Shown here one piece after another: positions 34,001-46,200 of a stretch of DNA of 64,000 nt (positions are counted from its first letter, which is position 1; every line of letters starts with the position of its first letter). The notes beneath the pieces were generated by a model. The model was given only the letters and a program-made list of their open reading frames with translations. It ran no database searches and was not told the origin of the DNA. The position numbers and the translations under genes were made by a program. The stretch is from Syngnathus acus (Eukaryota; Chordata; Actinopteri; Syngnathiformes; Syngnathidae): NCBI RefSeq assembly GCF_901709675.1, contig NC_051095.1, positions 15,853,956 through 15,917,955 on the forward strand, written 5' to 3'.

Positions 34001-37000
34001 AACCGAGGCTCCCCTTTTGTTTGTATGCAAGCAATTAAAAAGTCGATTTTTCATCATACGTCTCCTCCTTCTGCCTTCAGACACCCTCTCTGTGGATGTA
34101 AGGCCTCAAATCACCGACGTAAGCATGGACACCTGCTACTCCTGCATGAGTGAAGAGACCATCAGGTCCGACTCAGTCAACCAGACCCTGTGGAACGTGC
34201 TCATCCAGGCGTTCATCAGCAACGGCACACAAAGCAAAAACCGTAAGGGTGGGCTCAGCCTAATGTCAAAAGACATTCTCTTACGGACTGCACCTCCCTC
34301 TCTTCGCAGTGACCACCTGTTCGGCCGACCTGCCCACCACGCCCACTGCCTCTCCCACCACAGTGGCTCCAGTGACGAACACCACCACCATTACGCCCAC
34401 TCCGCCAACAACCCCTGCCCCAACCCTCCCCACACCCACCACTGGGAGGTTCAACATCAAACCTGATGAGAACAGCACAGCGTGTCTGATGGCAAACTTC
34501 GCCTTGCGGATTGGCCTTGAGCTCGGCGAGGTGTGTGTGAGCCCCCCCCAACACTTAGTTTTCGAGATAGAATGTAGCCACTCTGATTTTTTTTGTCCTT
34601 TCTGCTTTAGAAGTATCAAGAGATGAACTTGGATCCCAACGGGACCACCGCGTCTGGATCGTGTGGCGTCAACACTAGTGAGCTGGTGTTGGTATCTAAC
34701 ACCTTGACTATCGTGCTCACTTTCACCAATGTAAGTTCTCTTGCGGTATTGTGTCTGGTTTTGTGCCTCTTTGAGGCATCCTAGATTCACAAGGAAGCAA
34801 CGGACTAAAGCTGTAAAGCAAAAGAGCCTTATGGACTATTTTTAACATGAAAATTAAGAACAACTTTTGGAATTACTTTACAATCATGAACATGTGCAAT
34901 GTTTTCAGGTAATTTAACAACTCGACATTACAAGTTACAGTTTATGGACGGTGTCTGTTACAGAGATAAAAAAAAAAATATATTTTCATTTCAAATAAAG
35001 TTTCTTATGTACACGTGTAGTAGTTCTTTTTTTTTTTTTTTTATGACTTTGTTTTATTGTTCGGCGAACGTGGTCTTGCTGTAATAATAAGATTTCTATT
35101 AGTTTTGTGTTTCAATGTTTGAGTCCAAAACGATTTTTGTAAAGACTTTTAATTTTTGATAATTATAGTTTATTCATTTTCATGTTATTGATGTTATTCT
35201 CCAAATGCATATTCAGCTCTGGTTTTAGTTATTAGTGTTGGTGTACCTAATGGAGTGTCTGAGCGCTCTGTGTCAGTAGGATGTATGTTTATGGGGTATA
35301 TGTGCGTTCTTGTCTTTGATCCGACTATTTTTTTCTGACAGGACACCAAAAAATTCCACCTACAGGCTGTGAATGTCACCGCAAACCTGAGTTCTGGTAA
35401 GCCAAGTAGTTTTGTTTTCCTCAAACGCATTGAACACATTCTCCAAGCAGGAGGAGGCTAATATCGTGTTGTTGTGTGTCTGCTTTAAGGTGTGGTTTTC
35501 TCTGAGGCAAACAGTAGCTTGAGTCTGTGGGAAGCAGCGGTGGGCAGCTCGTACATGTGCAACAAGGAGCAGAACTACACCATCACCAGCAAGCTCACCA
35601 TCTTCACCTTCAACCTACAAGTGCAGCCTTTTGCTGTGAAGAAGGGCGTCTTCAGTACAGGTACTCTCTCTCACCTAACACTCGTTAAAGCAGCGTTTAC
35701 AAGTGGATTATTGTTCAAGTCTGCCGTTAATCTTTAACATGAGAAGCTACCCATTCTGCTAGAAAACATAACCACTTCTAAACTTATGGGTTTGTTTTTT
35801 GTTTTGTTTTTTAGTTTGTGAGAAAATTCTTTTGTTTCGAACAACATTTTTTGACATATTGCTGCTTGCGTGAAGTGAAAACAAAAACAGCAGCAGTAGC
35901 CGATCCACTTTACGCCATATATTGAACAGTCAAGCTTAAAAAAAAAAGTGAACATCCACAAAGAGCTAGAGTAAGCCTAGATCCAGATATCCACACTAAA
36001 GATGAACCAAAAGACCATCTCAAGACACCCCCCCCCCCCTCCTCCTCCTCCTCCTTCTCCATTATAGTGCCATGACACATTGCGACTGTCACTTGGGGGC
36101 AAAAATTGGAATTGTTACTTGATCGTTGCAATGTAATTCCAGCCTTAGTGTTCTGTGACCCAGGGGAAGTCGGTTCACTTTCATTAACGATACAAGCAGA
36201 GATGGGGATCAAAACAAAAATGGTACCTTCTGCTTCGTGGGAAAGCATTTATAGCCTGTAGAGAGCATGATGAGTTAAGTAGAAACAGGGCAGAAATGTG
36301 TGGTTGACTGCCTTTCTTTTCATCTGCAGCCCATGAGTGTCCATTGGACGACACCAGCATCTTAATCCCAATCATTGTCGGCGCTGCTCTGGCTGGCTTG
36401 ATTCTCATTGTAGTGATCGCATACGTGATTGGTCGGAGAAAGACCTATGTTGGATATCAGACGCTTTGAGAAGCCACTTTGCAAATCAGTCACAAAATAT
36501 GACAGAGGGTCCCCCCAAGCCTGGTCCTTGTATTCATGTGCAATGAACTTGATTGGCTCTTGACAATTCAAACCCTTTTCATTGAAATCAGAAATGTGCA
36601 AAGTTGTTTTGAGGGTTAAACATGCACACTGAGCATTTCTGAGAGTTTGCTGAGACAATAATGTGGTAGTTTTTCTTCAAGGACCAAACTTGTCTGTTCC
36701 CTGTGTTTATGTTCTTCTGTTTTCCATTTTTTTTGTTTTTGTGAAAGAGCAAATGCAAAGTTGTTTAGCCCCGTTCACTAGTTCAATACAAAACATACAA
36801 CTCTATGTATATTATATAAAATCAATAAAAATATCTTTCCAATGCCTTTTTAATTTCTATATTAGAAGTCATTTTGTTTCCTTTGGTCAATTTGGGGGTG
36901 ACATTCTGTTTTCCCCAATATTGAACTTTATTGAGATGCACCTGTGTAATGCAATTTAGCAATGCTGTGGGACTATTCAGCTCACCGTGACAATTTTGCA

Positions 37001-40000
37001 TTTGCTCTGCCGACACTCCACGTTTTCTTGATTTCATCGCTTGCACATTTCTTACTTTTACTTTGATTTATTTTCATTTGTATTTTTCATTCCAATCATC
37101 CAGGGGTGGGGAACCTATGCCATGTGGTCTGTATATTGCCTGCCATGAAATTCCACAAACAAATCCTCAGAGGAACTGTTGGAGAAAAAAAGCTTCAAAT
37201 CATAAGTAATTAATTTCAAAAAGGTTCCCCACCCCTACTATGATTTATTTCATTGATGCAGAATATTTTCTCAGGATTCAGATGCAAACCCTTCACCCAA
37301 GTGCAGAAAATGTTAGTTTAGCGAAATCCTTCACTAAGGAGTGAAGGTGCGCTCCACTCGCATCGCATAGAAAAGAAGCTTTAGCCAATGTTTGCCCCTG
37401 CAGAGCGGGGAAAAAACATTAGATTACACAATTGTGAAAGACCTTTATATTCCCAGACCAAGAAAGAGGTTAGAATGTGTCAAGCGTTTTCTGCTCAAAG
37501 GGTCTGTCACACTTGGCACGAGTCAGAGAAATCAATCGGAAGTGTCTTTTCTGCCGTAATTGTTTGTGATATTTGGTGAAAAGGGATGGTATTGTTTCAT
37601 TTGAGGATGTTTGAATGCACTAAAATGCTCTTTTACGTCTATTTGTGTTTGGAAATTGTTCCGTGATTATTATGTATTGTGATCCAGGCTCTGAAGGCTG
37701 CAGGGGCCCCAAAATTAATGTGTAACACCATCATGTGTCATTGGTGGTCTCGGAATAATCTGAACAGGAGGTACAGATAGACAGAAGCTTTCCATGACCG
37801 CCTTGTTGGGCCATAATGGTGTGAAAGGTGCTCAGCGCCACCCTCACCTTGACTTTGTGTGATGTTTAGTTTTCCCCCAACTTGCACCGCAGCCAGCTCA
37901 GAGCCTCAGGATAACAGTACTGTGTTTCATTTCTTTTTCTATTGTAATGATAACAAGCCAGTGTAGTGTGACTCATTTATGCGGAGGAGAATTAGGGCCT
38001 TGCTGAAAAGAAAATACAAGAATAAAGTCGCCAAAAAAGCTGTAACAGTGACAGTTTTTTTAAAGCAGAGTCGTAAAGTGATGAATACAACTGGAAAGTT
38101 GGGTTAAAGTTTAAGAAAAAGTTATAATATTTTGAGAAAGTTTTAATAGTCCATATTTTAAAAGTCATTAAAGCCTTAAGCCGTATGGTATGGAAAACAA
38201 ACATCATTTTTTGGGGGGTCAGATCGCAATTGTTTTCATTAAAATTTGGGGTATCACATTACTTTTGCTCCTGCATTATAACTTAATGTTCATAGAATTA
38301 CATGTTTCTCCTCAGAGAATTATGACTTCTCATAAATTATTCACTCTTATTCCAACTTTCATCTTAAGTTAACTTTGAGTCAAAGCTAAAACTTCTCCTC
38401 ATAGTATCACGACCACTCATTCATTGCTCTCGCCTAGTATTACATCTTTTTGCCATTTCTTGTTAAATTGCAGTTTACAGTTTTAATAAATCATGTTTTT
38501 CCCCTCATAGTGATACTACCCCCCCCCCCCCCACACACACACACGTATATTATAAATAGTTACAGATTTCACCATAATTCTTTAACTATATTCTAATTGG
38601 ATTTAAATCTTTTCAGCATGGCCCAAATACGGCTTTGTATGTTCCGACTAAAGCAGCAATTGTTTTGTTTTTTTGTTTTGTTTAATTTGCACCGTAACTT
38701 TGCTTCCCCCAGGATTGTGTGTGAGTGTTTAAACAGTTGCAGTGTGGTTACTCTCAGCTTTATGCCATAGAGAATAGTGCCTTGCTCAGTGCAAGCATTG
38801 GCTTCCATGACTTAAGCCTACATCAGGTTTATTTTTTCTTCCCACCATCTCGCAAGTTCATCAAAAGGGAATCTGTCTGTATAACGTTCTTTGTTTTGCG
38901 CTCACATCCTGAATTATGCAGTGTCAAACTTGATCGTTTTAGTATTCTGGAGGTTTATGGAAATAAAAGTGTGCTGCTGTTCTAGCCCTTCTGAGTAAAT
39001 GTTTTTTGGGAGGGGGTGGGGGGGACCAGAGAGCCCACCTTTTTATACTAACCCATTCTTCACTCCCTTAATCCCCACTATTCTATGAAGACATTAACCT
39101 CTTCTCTCTTCACTTTCATCTAGCTGAGGAATGCCAGACTGACTCGGAGAGCTTCATTGTTCCCATAGCTGTTGGTGTTGCCCTGCTTGTTCTCATTCTT
39201 ATTGTTCTGCTGGCCTACTTCATCGGAAGAAAGAGAAACATGGCCAGTGGTTACGAGTCCTTCTAGAATCGTCTTTTTCTTTTCTTTTTTAATTATGATT
39301 GAGAGGGAGGTGGGTGTTTTGTAATCAAGAGAATCACCCGCGTACCTCCGCACCTGAATTAGCACCACTGTTTGGTGCTAGCTTTTCTTCTTAAAACGCA
39401 CTTTTCTTTCTTGCTAATGGACCATTTGACATTAGGGATTATACCACTTGTGGGGAACAAAACCAACTACATTAGCAGATTTTTGTGTTGAATCTTGTCA
39501 TAGAACAGTCATTTTGTGGCTTTGTTATTGAGGGAATATTTGTCGTCCCCTTGATTCCATAAATTAATTTGATTGCTCCTAAAATTTGAACGATTATCTT
39601 GTGGCTATAAAAAAAGAAACTAGCGAAGGACTATATTTTGGTCACAATTGTCATAAATACTCCTTCCCTCGTGAAAGTTTAGACACTTCATTGTGAAAAC
39701 GTTCCCAAACATTTATGGTCTTGATTTTCACTTATCACATTGTTGATTCTTTGTGGAAATCTGGTCAGGTTCGACTGTGTGAAACGTCTAACCATGCTGA
39801 GGATGTTTTATCATTCCTACTTTTCTCTTTTTCTTTCCCACAAAGCTTTCCCCCCAATTAACCACCAGTGCTAACCTTACTCTCTCTTGTGTGTGTGTGT
39901 GTGTGTGTCTGTGCTTCCTTGTATGCCACTTAGCCGAGGAGTGCTTCCTGGACTCTGATTTGAGCTTTTTGGTGCCTATCGCGGTGGGCGTGGCCCTCAG

Positions 40001-40076
40001 CTTCCTAATCGTCCTTGTCCTTCTCTCTTACCTGATTGGCCGGAGGAAGAGTCGTACTGGCTACCAGTCTGTGTAA
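30395..40076 (+). CDS. lamp2: lamp2, lysosome-associated membrane protein 2 (8 shared exons plus three alternative last exons)
   Basis: Shared exons 30395-30440, 31912-32027, 32814-33024, 34081-34242, 34310-34530, 34611-34730, 35342-35396 and 35490-35660 (1102 nt), each with GT-AG borders. They splice in phase 1 to any one of 36330-36469, 39124-39266 or 39934-40076, giving 413, 414 or 414 residues (human about 410). A signal peptide ([15 protein letters not shown]) precedes two lumenal LAMP domains with paired cysteines and many N-glycosylation sequons. They are separated by a Pro/Thr-rich hinge ([15 protein letters not shown]) in exon 5, the usual LAMP hinge. A single transmembrane helix and short tail come from the last exon. 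LAMP2 lies in the lysosomal membrane; isoform A is the receptor for chaperone-mediated autophagy. It follows cul4b directly, as on human Xq24. Confidence 0.96.
31009..31042. repeat. (ATT)n microsatellite in lamp2 intron 1
   Basis: About eleven ATT units. Confidence 0.92.
33370..33610. repeat. strongly diverged interspersed repeat (lamp2 intron 3)
   Basis: Blocks such as GGGTTAGCACAGTTGCCTCAGGGTTCTGGAGTTCCAATCTGGGC and the end AAAATAGAAAATGGATGGGTG follow the order of the 41112-41415 repeat on the opposite strand, but similarity is patchy. Confidence 0.5.
36330..36469 (+). CDS. lamp2: lamp2 alternative last exon with GYQTL tail (LAMP2B-like)
   Basis: Preceded by CATCTGCAG. The split Ala codon is followed by [15 protein letters not shown], a transmembrane helix, and the cytosolic tail [12 protein letters not shown], stop at 36467-36469. 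The C-terminal GY-x-x-hydrophobic is the lysosomal sorting signal. GYQTL is the tail of the vertebrate B isoform. A poly(A) signal is at 36824-36829. It is first in genomic order. Confidence 0.9.
37102..37236. mobile_element. short hAT-like MITE between lamp2 last exons
   Basis: Begins AGGGGTGGGGAACCT and ends AGGTTCCCCACCCCT, a 15-bp perfect inverted repeat around about 105 bases of internal sequence. The termini look like hAT (CAGGGGTGGG-type) ends. No clear 8-bp target duplication is left. Confidence 0.7.
39124..39266 (+). CDS. lamp2: lamp2 alternative last exon with GYESF tail (LAMP2A-like)
   Basis: The acceptor CTTTCATCTAG gives Ala, then [18 protein letters not shown], a long hydrophobic helix ([15 protein letters not shown]) and the tail [12 protein letters not shown]. 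The mammalian A isoform ends HHHAGYEQF; the GYE-x-F ending and the cluster of basic residues just inside the membrane fit this isoform, which docks substrates in chaperone-mediated autophagy. Basic residues here are Arg-Lys-Arg rather than Lys-His-His-His. Confidence 0.88.
39934..40076 (+). CDS. lamp2: lamp2 alternative last exon with GYQSV tail (LAMP2C-like)
   Basis: After TATGCCACTTAG the exon encodes [19 protein letters not shown], a transmembrane helix and the tail [12 protein letters not shown]. To my knowledge this tail is identical to the mammalian C isoform, whose Arg-rich tail has been reported to bind nucleic acids. Poly(A) signal AATAAA at 40764-40769. Confidence 0.9.
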
Positions 40077-41111
40077 AGCTCACCCCCTCAATCAATCCCC
40101 AAAGTTCTTTTTCTAGCCTTCCCCTTCAAAAGTAACATTTAGCTTATGCCCTTGTGTATCCCAGCTACCTCCACACTGGTTGTCTCTTCCTCCTTTGCCA
40201 ATGACTGACACAGCCAAAACATTTCAAAATGCATTGTTTGACTCAAGACTGCATGTCTACTTACACTCCCAAACTGAGAGGGTCAGTACCCTCTCTGCCC
40301 TTTACAATATTATACATGTGAATGATTAATCGCTTGTCCAGAATGAAATCATTTTCGCTGTCGAATGACTTGAATGTACAAGCAAACTATAGCCCCATGA
40401 CTTGTATGCCAGATAATTATTTTTTTCTAAATGCACACCAAATTAAAATGAACTCTTGAAAGAGAAGGCACACTAAACATTTTACCAGCCCTGCAATCAC
40501 ATTTTGGACAAAAGATGTGACAAAGAATGAATACTTGTATTTTGTGCTTAAATCTCAACATAAATATTTTCTTAATTTAATGCATCAATTCTTCAATTAC
40601 AGACACTGCATTGCAATGTAGTCGATCACGAACCTTCCACCACACAGTTTTGTGCCTTTCCGTTAGCCACCATTCAGTTGCTTTGCTTGACAACAAAGTT
40701 ATGTGATGATGATTATGACCTTGTCTTAACAAGTGTGTGTGGTGGAGCTAGGGGGACGTATTAAATAAATGAAACTTTGTTTCTTGTTTTGTAGTACTGT
40801 TGTATGTTGTTTTTTTTCTTTTGTGGCCTGAGATCATGTGACTGAAAATCAGAGATTGCCAGACTGCTCAGTTGATAAGCTGTTATCCAACCTCATCAAA
40901 GTACATGAGATGGAGAAGAATAATTAAGGACAAATAAAGGAATACCTTAGGGCTTGAAAGTTGAAAATATGGACCGAAACACTATAAGGGTTAAGATACG
41001 GAGACAATACTTCCAGTTCCCACACTATTAAAAACAGGAATTATATGAAACAAATATCAATGAAATAATTTGCATTTTGGTTATCTTCATGAAAAACTGA
41101 TTTGCTAGTTT

Positions 41112-41415
41112 ATTTACATCCATCCATCTTCTGAACCGCTTGTCCTCACAACGAGGATGGTGGGTGTGCTGAAGCCTATCCCAGCTGACTTCGGGCAGTA
41201 GGCGAGGGATTCCCAGAACTAATCGCAGAGCACACAGAGACAAACTCTCACACTGACGGGCAATTTGGAGTGATTTGTCCTACCATCCATGGTTAGGGGA
41301 TGTGGGAGGAAACCCACGCAAGCGCGGCAAGAACATGCAAATTCCACACAGGAAGGAATCGAACCCGCATCCTCAGAACTGTGAGGCGGACGTGTTAAGT
41401 GTTCACCATGCCGCC
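41112..41415 (-). repeat. teleost interspersed repeat, best copy in the window
   Basis: Runs from ACATCCATCCATCTTCTGAACCGCTTGTCC to AACTGTGAGGCGGACGTGTTAAGTGTTCACCATGCCGCC. On the minus strand it begins with a tRNA-promoter-like GGCGGCATGGTGAACACTTAACACGTCCGCC and a GGGTTC B-box, and ends with ATGGATGGATG. Related fragments occur near 4576, 6320, 9343, 10411, 25625 and 33370. The exact family name is not assigned. Confidence 0.8.
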
Positions 41416-41796
41416 AGTATATATACAGTACTCTAAATATTTACCATAAATATTGCTTCTTTAATTTGGTGCATGCATGAGCACTACCACCTATTGGCAC
41501 AGGATGGCAGTAGCTGCTAGAAAAGAGGGGAAGCGTTGGAAACACCTCTCAATATCTTGCATTGCAGTTCTACCCTTTTTCAAATTTAAAAATATCAACT
41601 ATCAGAGAATAATTTTAATGTTTTCAAACAAACTATATTGATAACAATATTCCTATCAATCAACCATATATTTTCATCAAAATCAAAAGTTTTTTTTTTA
41701 AATTAAAGTACAAATTCCAGATTATGCACAGCAGTATTATACTTAAAGGTTGCAACGTACTGAAAATACTCATTTATTGAATTTTAATAGGTATGG

Positions 41797-41798
<2 letters not shown>

Positions 41799-41830
<32 letters not shown>
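41799..41830. repeat. (GATA)n microsatellite
   Basis: Eight consecutive GATA units. Confidence 0.95.
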
Positions 41831-42469
41831 CCAAACAAATTCTATCAAAATTTAGTATTTTAGTACATATGTATGTATGTGTTTACATAGTTATAAATAT
41901 AGTTATCGATATAAATAATATGTATAATAATAGCAGCTGTCCAACTCAGTGAATCTGCTTCTTGCCTCATGGCACAGTGTTTCCTGAGCAACTCCACTGT
42001 TTGCTCTCTACACCTACACACACTGCCTTAATGACAACGCTGCCCTGACCTGAAGGCCTAATTAAAGACAGTGACACATAGACAGATGGGCATTAAAACA
42101 CATACGCACTTTCCAGCAAAGTGAGCCTGGGTTACTGACTGAAAAATAGAACAAAATTAAATAAAGTTATATGAGCCGGTAACCTTGTTGTCACCCGTCA
42201 TGCTTTTATTGAATTTAGAGAGAACACTGCAAGGGGTTTTCAGTGCCTTTTGGTCATAAGATTGTCAGAAGAAATATAGTTTTTCATCTAGTCAATGTGT
42301 AAATTGTATTTATGCTCCTTCCCTTCCTTAATAAATGTCCCTGAAGGCATCACAACTAATGTCAATTGATTGAAGCTCATATTTGCAATTTGACTCAAGA
42401 CATTTTGGAGCTCCTCGAACAGTACAGAAAAGATATAGACAATGCCACAAACCCCCCCTCACAGCATAC

Positions 42470-42915
42470 AGTGATGCCCTGAGAAAGTTTAATTTGTTCC
42501 GTGAACATGCTTGTAACTCAAATCCATTCTATTTCAAATTATCTTTCCTCATTTAAATGAATGAAAATGCCTTAAATATCTTTCAGCCTCTCAAAAATAT
42601 TTGGAATGAGTTTCACACATTGCACACTTAAATAATTTGTTTTTACAGATTCCGCCGTTTCTGCAATTTTGCACAATATCCATTGAATTAAATCTTCAAA
42701 AATGTAGCAAAAAAATTATTGATGTGGATTACATTATGTCATTGCTATATTGTTATCAAACATAGCCTACTATTTCCCATTTAAAACCTACAGTATTACA
42801 AACAAAATGTGTTTTTTGGGGGATGGGAGTTAATGGGAGGATTTTACTCATTTCAATGGGAAAGGATGATGGGAGTGTTACGAGCATGGTCACGAACGAA
42901 TTAAGCTCATCGCTG
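42470..42915. repeat. diverged interspersed repeat (GTTTAATTTGTTCCGTGA family)
   Basis: CCTGAGAAAGTTTAATTTGTTCCGTGAACATGCTTGTAACTCAAATCC is closely similar to 53047-53160. The later part (CATTTCAATGGGAAAGGATGATGGGAGTGTTACGAGCATGGTCACGAACGAATTAA) recurs in klb intron 1 at about 44710-44780. Confidence 0.65.
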
Positions 42916-43285
42916 TTATTAAATGATGTACTGTACCTCAAAATAATGATCTGCCCTTATATACATTTTTTAGCGGGGATTGATAGGTGAGATGTAAACA
43001 CACCTCGGAGTGACGCAAGCAAGGTGGCTGATTATCAGTCAACCTTTGTATGTGTTAACATGAGGTGGGAGGGCGGGGCTGAGTGGTAGGACAAGTGCAC
43101 AGAGCGAGACGGTAGGAAAGTCTTACCAGGTTTACAAGGCTCACACCGCTTCACATATTGCAATATCTGGACTGTGGCTGTTTCTCCTCCAACATGGATC
43201 TGCTGTCTTAAAAAAGAACAATATTTCCTACTCCGACTACGCAGACCGTCATGGGATTTTCTGGAACAAGATAGACTCCTTCAGC

Positions 43286-46200
43286 ATGCTGGACTTTTCA
43301 CCCCATCTCATAATTCAGCGCTTCTTACTGTCCTTGTGGTTGGTGAACACTTGGCACCGAGCGACTGGCTCTATTGGCGATGGCAGACAGATGTGGCAGA
43401 TGCCCAAGCCGGTCGCTATCAGTCTAGAACAATCCTTTCTTCATGATACGTTCCCCGCAGGGTTCCTCTGGGGGTCTGGGACATCCGCTTTCCAGACCGA
43501 AGGATCGTGGGACAAGGATGGAAAGGGGGCATCCATCTGGGACCATTTCACCCAATCCAAGACGGACAATGTGGCCAGTGACAGCTATGTCCACTGGGAA
43601 GATGATGTGCAGGCACTTGAGTATCTGGGGGTGACATCGTACTCTTTCTCCCTCTCGTGGCCTAGACTGTTCCCTGGGAATGCAACAGGTCCTCCCTGTC
43701 AACCTGCTGTGGAGCACTACAACCGTCTCATAAACAGGCTGGTGGAAAAGAAAATTGAGCCCATTGTCACCATCCATCATTGGGATCTGCCGCTGGTCCT
43801 GCAGGAGGCGTATGGAGGATGGAAAAATGACACACTTATTGAACTGTTTGGGAACTATGCTGCCTTTTGCTTCCGGACATTTGGGGATCGTGTCAGGTAC
43901 TGGCTTACGATGCATAACCCGTACTTGGTAGCTGTGCAGGGGTACGGCGTGGGGCTGCATGCCCCTGGGGAAACTGGAGGACTTGCTGCCTCTTTTATTG
44001 TGGCCCACAATTTGATCAGGGTAAGTAAGTCTTTCATCATGTGTACTTTGCTGCAAATGAGTTATTTTCATCTTTTGTTCCCTTAATTAGTCAGTAAAAA
44101 AAAAAGCACCAACTTGCTGACGTCTATTTATTTGTCAGATATTTTTTGGTCAATAAACAGATCATTTTATGAGATATGGAGGTCTAAAGTCCGCCATGTC
44201 CGTACAGTGTGTGACAGGAAGTCATGGAGATATGCCTCGATAATAATCACTCATGTTTTTGTCATTTAAAGCGCTGGACAGATGGTGTGTGTTGACACTC
44301 ATATGAGAAAGAGATCATTATAGTGTTAGGTCAAGTGTATGATTACCATGTCTGTTGCTCCGGTCATACAGCCGTCCCTCAATATCTCACGGTTATCTTT
44401 TTGCAGATTCAGTGCATCAGCAATTGTTCACTATTTTACAGTAACACATTTTCCACACAAAAGCCAGGAGGAAAGAGTCCAAAAAGACTGAAAATGTCTA
44501 ACGTTTTGGAGCATTTCACACTTAATAAAAGAAACTAATTGCCCTTCTATGGTAAAGTAAACATCCTTAGTGAGATGAATTGTGCACGTTTTGTCTTTTT
44601 TTTTTCGGAGGGGTGAAAGAGATGCTGGAATGGACTAATGACTTTTCTCCTGTGGAAAATAGTTTCCTTTTTCTAGCTAACAGGGAATGTGACCTATTTT
44701 CCACACTCCCTTCATTTCAATGGTCAAAGATGATTTGAAGTGTAAGTGTTTTAGTGTTGTCACGGAACGAATTAATCTCATATCCCAGGGCACCACGGTT
44801 TTTGTACTTCATCACTTCTTACTACTGAAAATGATTGATGAATTAGTAATGTTGTTTTTTCTGGGATTACCAGGCACACGCCAAAGCCTGGCACATCTAC
44901 GATACCCACTACCGCCCAGAGCAGAAGGGTAAAGTGTCCATTGTTTTGGGCTCCCACTGGGTTGAACCTCAAAAAGGCCAACCCGTAGCCACCGGTGTCG
45001 ATCTTTGTCAACAGTCAATGGATGCTGTTCTTGGTTGGTTCGCCAGTCCCATTTTAGGTAATGGAGATTATCCGGCTTCTTTGAAAAACAAGCACGGGGG
45101 CCTCCTGCCCACATTTACTACCAAGGAGAAGCTGTGGGTGAACAACACAGCTGACTTTTTTGCCCTGTCCTTCGGGCCAAACAACCTCCGTCTGGGCCGC
45201 ACCCTGCCCCACTTTGGCCAGGTTGTGTCACCAGATCTTAGGCGCGTTCTGGGTTGGATAAAGCTGGAGTACGGGGACTTGCAAGTTCTGGTAGCTGAGG
45301 GTGGATGGTTCTCTGAAGCTAGTGTGGGAAGAGAGGACACAGTGGCCATTTACTTGATGAAGAGATTTATCAACCATGTATTACAAGGTACAGTGTTGAA
45401 ATATATATGATTGAAACAAAATTATCTTTATTCATAAAGCTGTTATGAAAATAGATTTTACTGTTTTAATTGTAAAAATTTAATTGTATCTGAATATCAA
45501 CAAAAGCTCAATATAAACCTGTTTATTATTATCATTATTGTTATCAATGTTATCATTATTATTGTTATTATTATTATTAGTAGTACTAGTAGTAGTAGTA
45601 GTAGTAGTAGTGCTATGTTTTGTGTTCCAGCTGGCCGGTTGGATAGGGTTCGGTTGCTAGGCTACACTGCGTGGTCACTGGTAGACAGCTTTGAATGGAA
45701 CTACAACTACTCAGTCCGCCGGGGCCTTTTCTATGTTGACTTCACTCATCCTAATCGAACCAAGACGCCCAAAACCAGTGCTCAGTACTACAGGCGGGTT
45801 ATTGCTGACAATGGATTCCCCCAAGTGGAACCCTCCAGAGAAGTTGAAGGCAGTTTCCCCTGTGATTTTCACTGGGGTATTGCTGACTCCACCTTGCAGG
45901 TAAATGCATTCAGGCAAAATGGATCCAAACAAATGCAACCATCCATTTTTCTCTCTCTCTCCTTTGTTAGGCCCGCTTTTACCCCTTCTCCCCCCAATTT
46001 AAAGATCCCAATGTGTACAGCTGGAACTGGACAGGCGATGGATCATTCCGTGCAATCCCAGGAGTACAGCTTCATACTAATCGTTCCCAGTGCACAGACT
46101 ATCTGGCCATCCGCAGTCATCTCTACCTGTTTGCATCTACTGGGGCAACACACTACCGCTTTGCTCTAAACTGGTCTCTGATTCTACCACATGGAGACCT

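Larger units (their letters stand above)
40077..43285. other. long spacer between lamp2 and klb, mostly repeats
   Basis: Contains the lamp2 3' UTR to about 40.8 kb, an interspersed repeat (41112-41415), a GATA microsatellite, a second repeat family (about 42470-42915), then the presumed klb promoter and 5' UTR. No exon is supported. This is where the Xq24-type and 4p14-type gene blocks meet. Confidence 0.6.

Noticed and set aside
34255-34790. Long minus-strand open frames opposite lamp2 exon 5
   Set aside because: Gly/Val-rich complement of the Pro/Thr hinge; shadows of the real exon.
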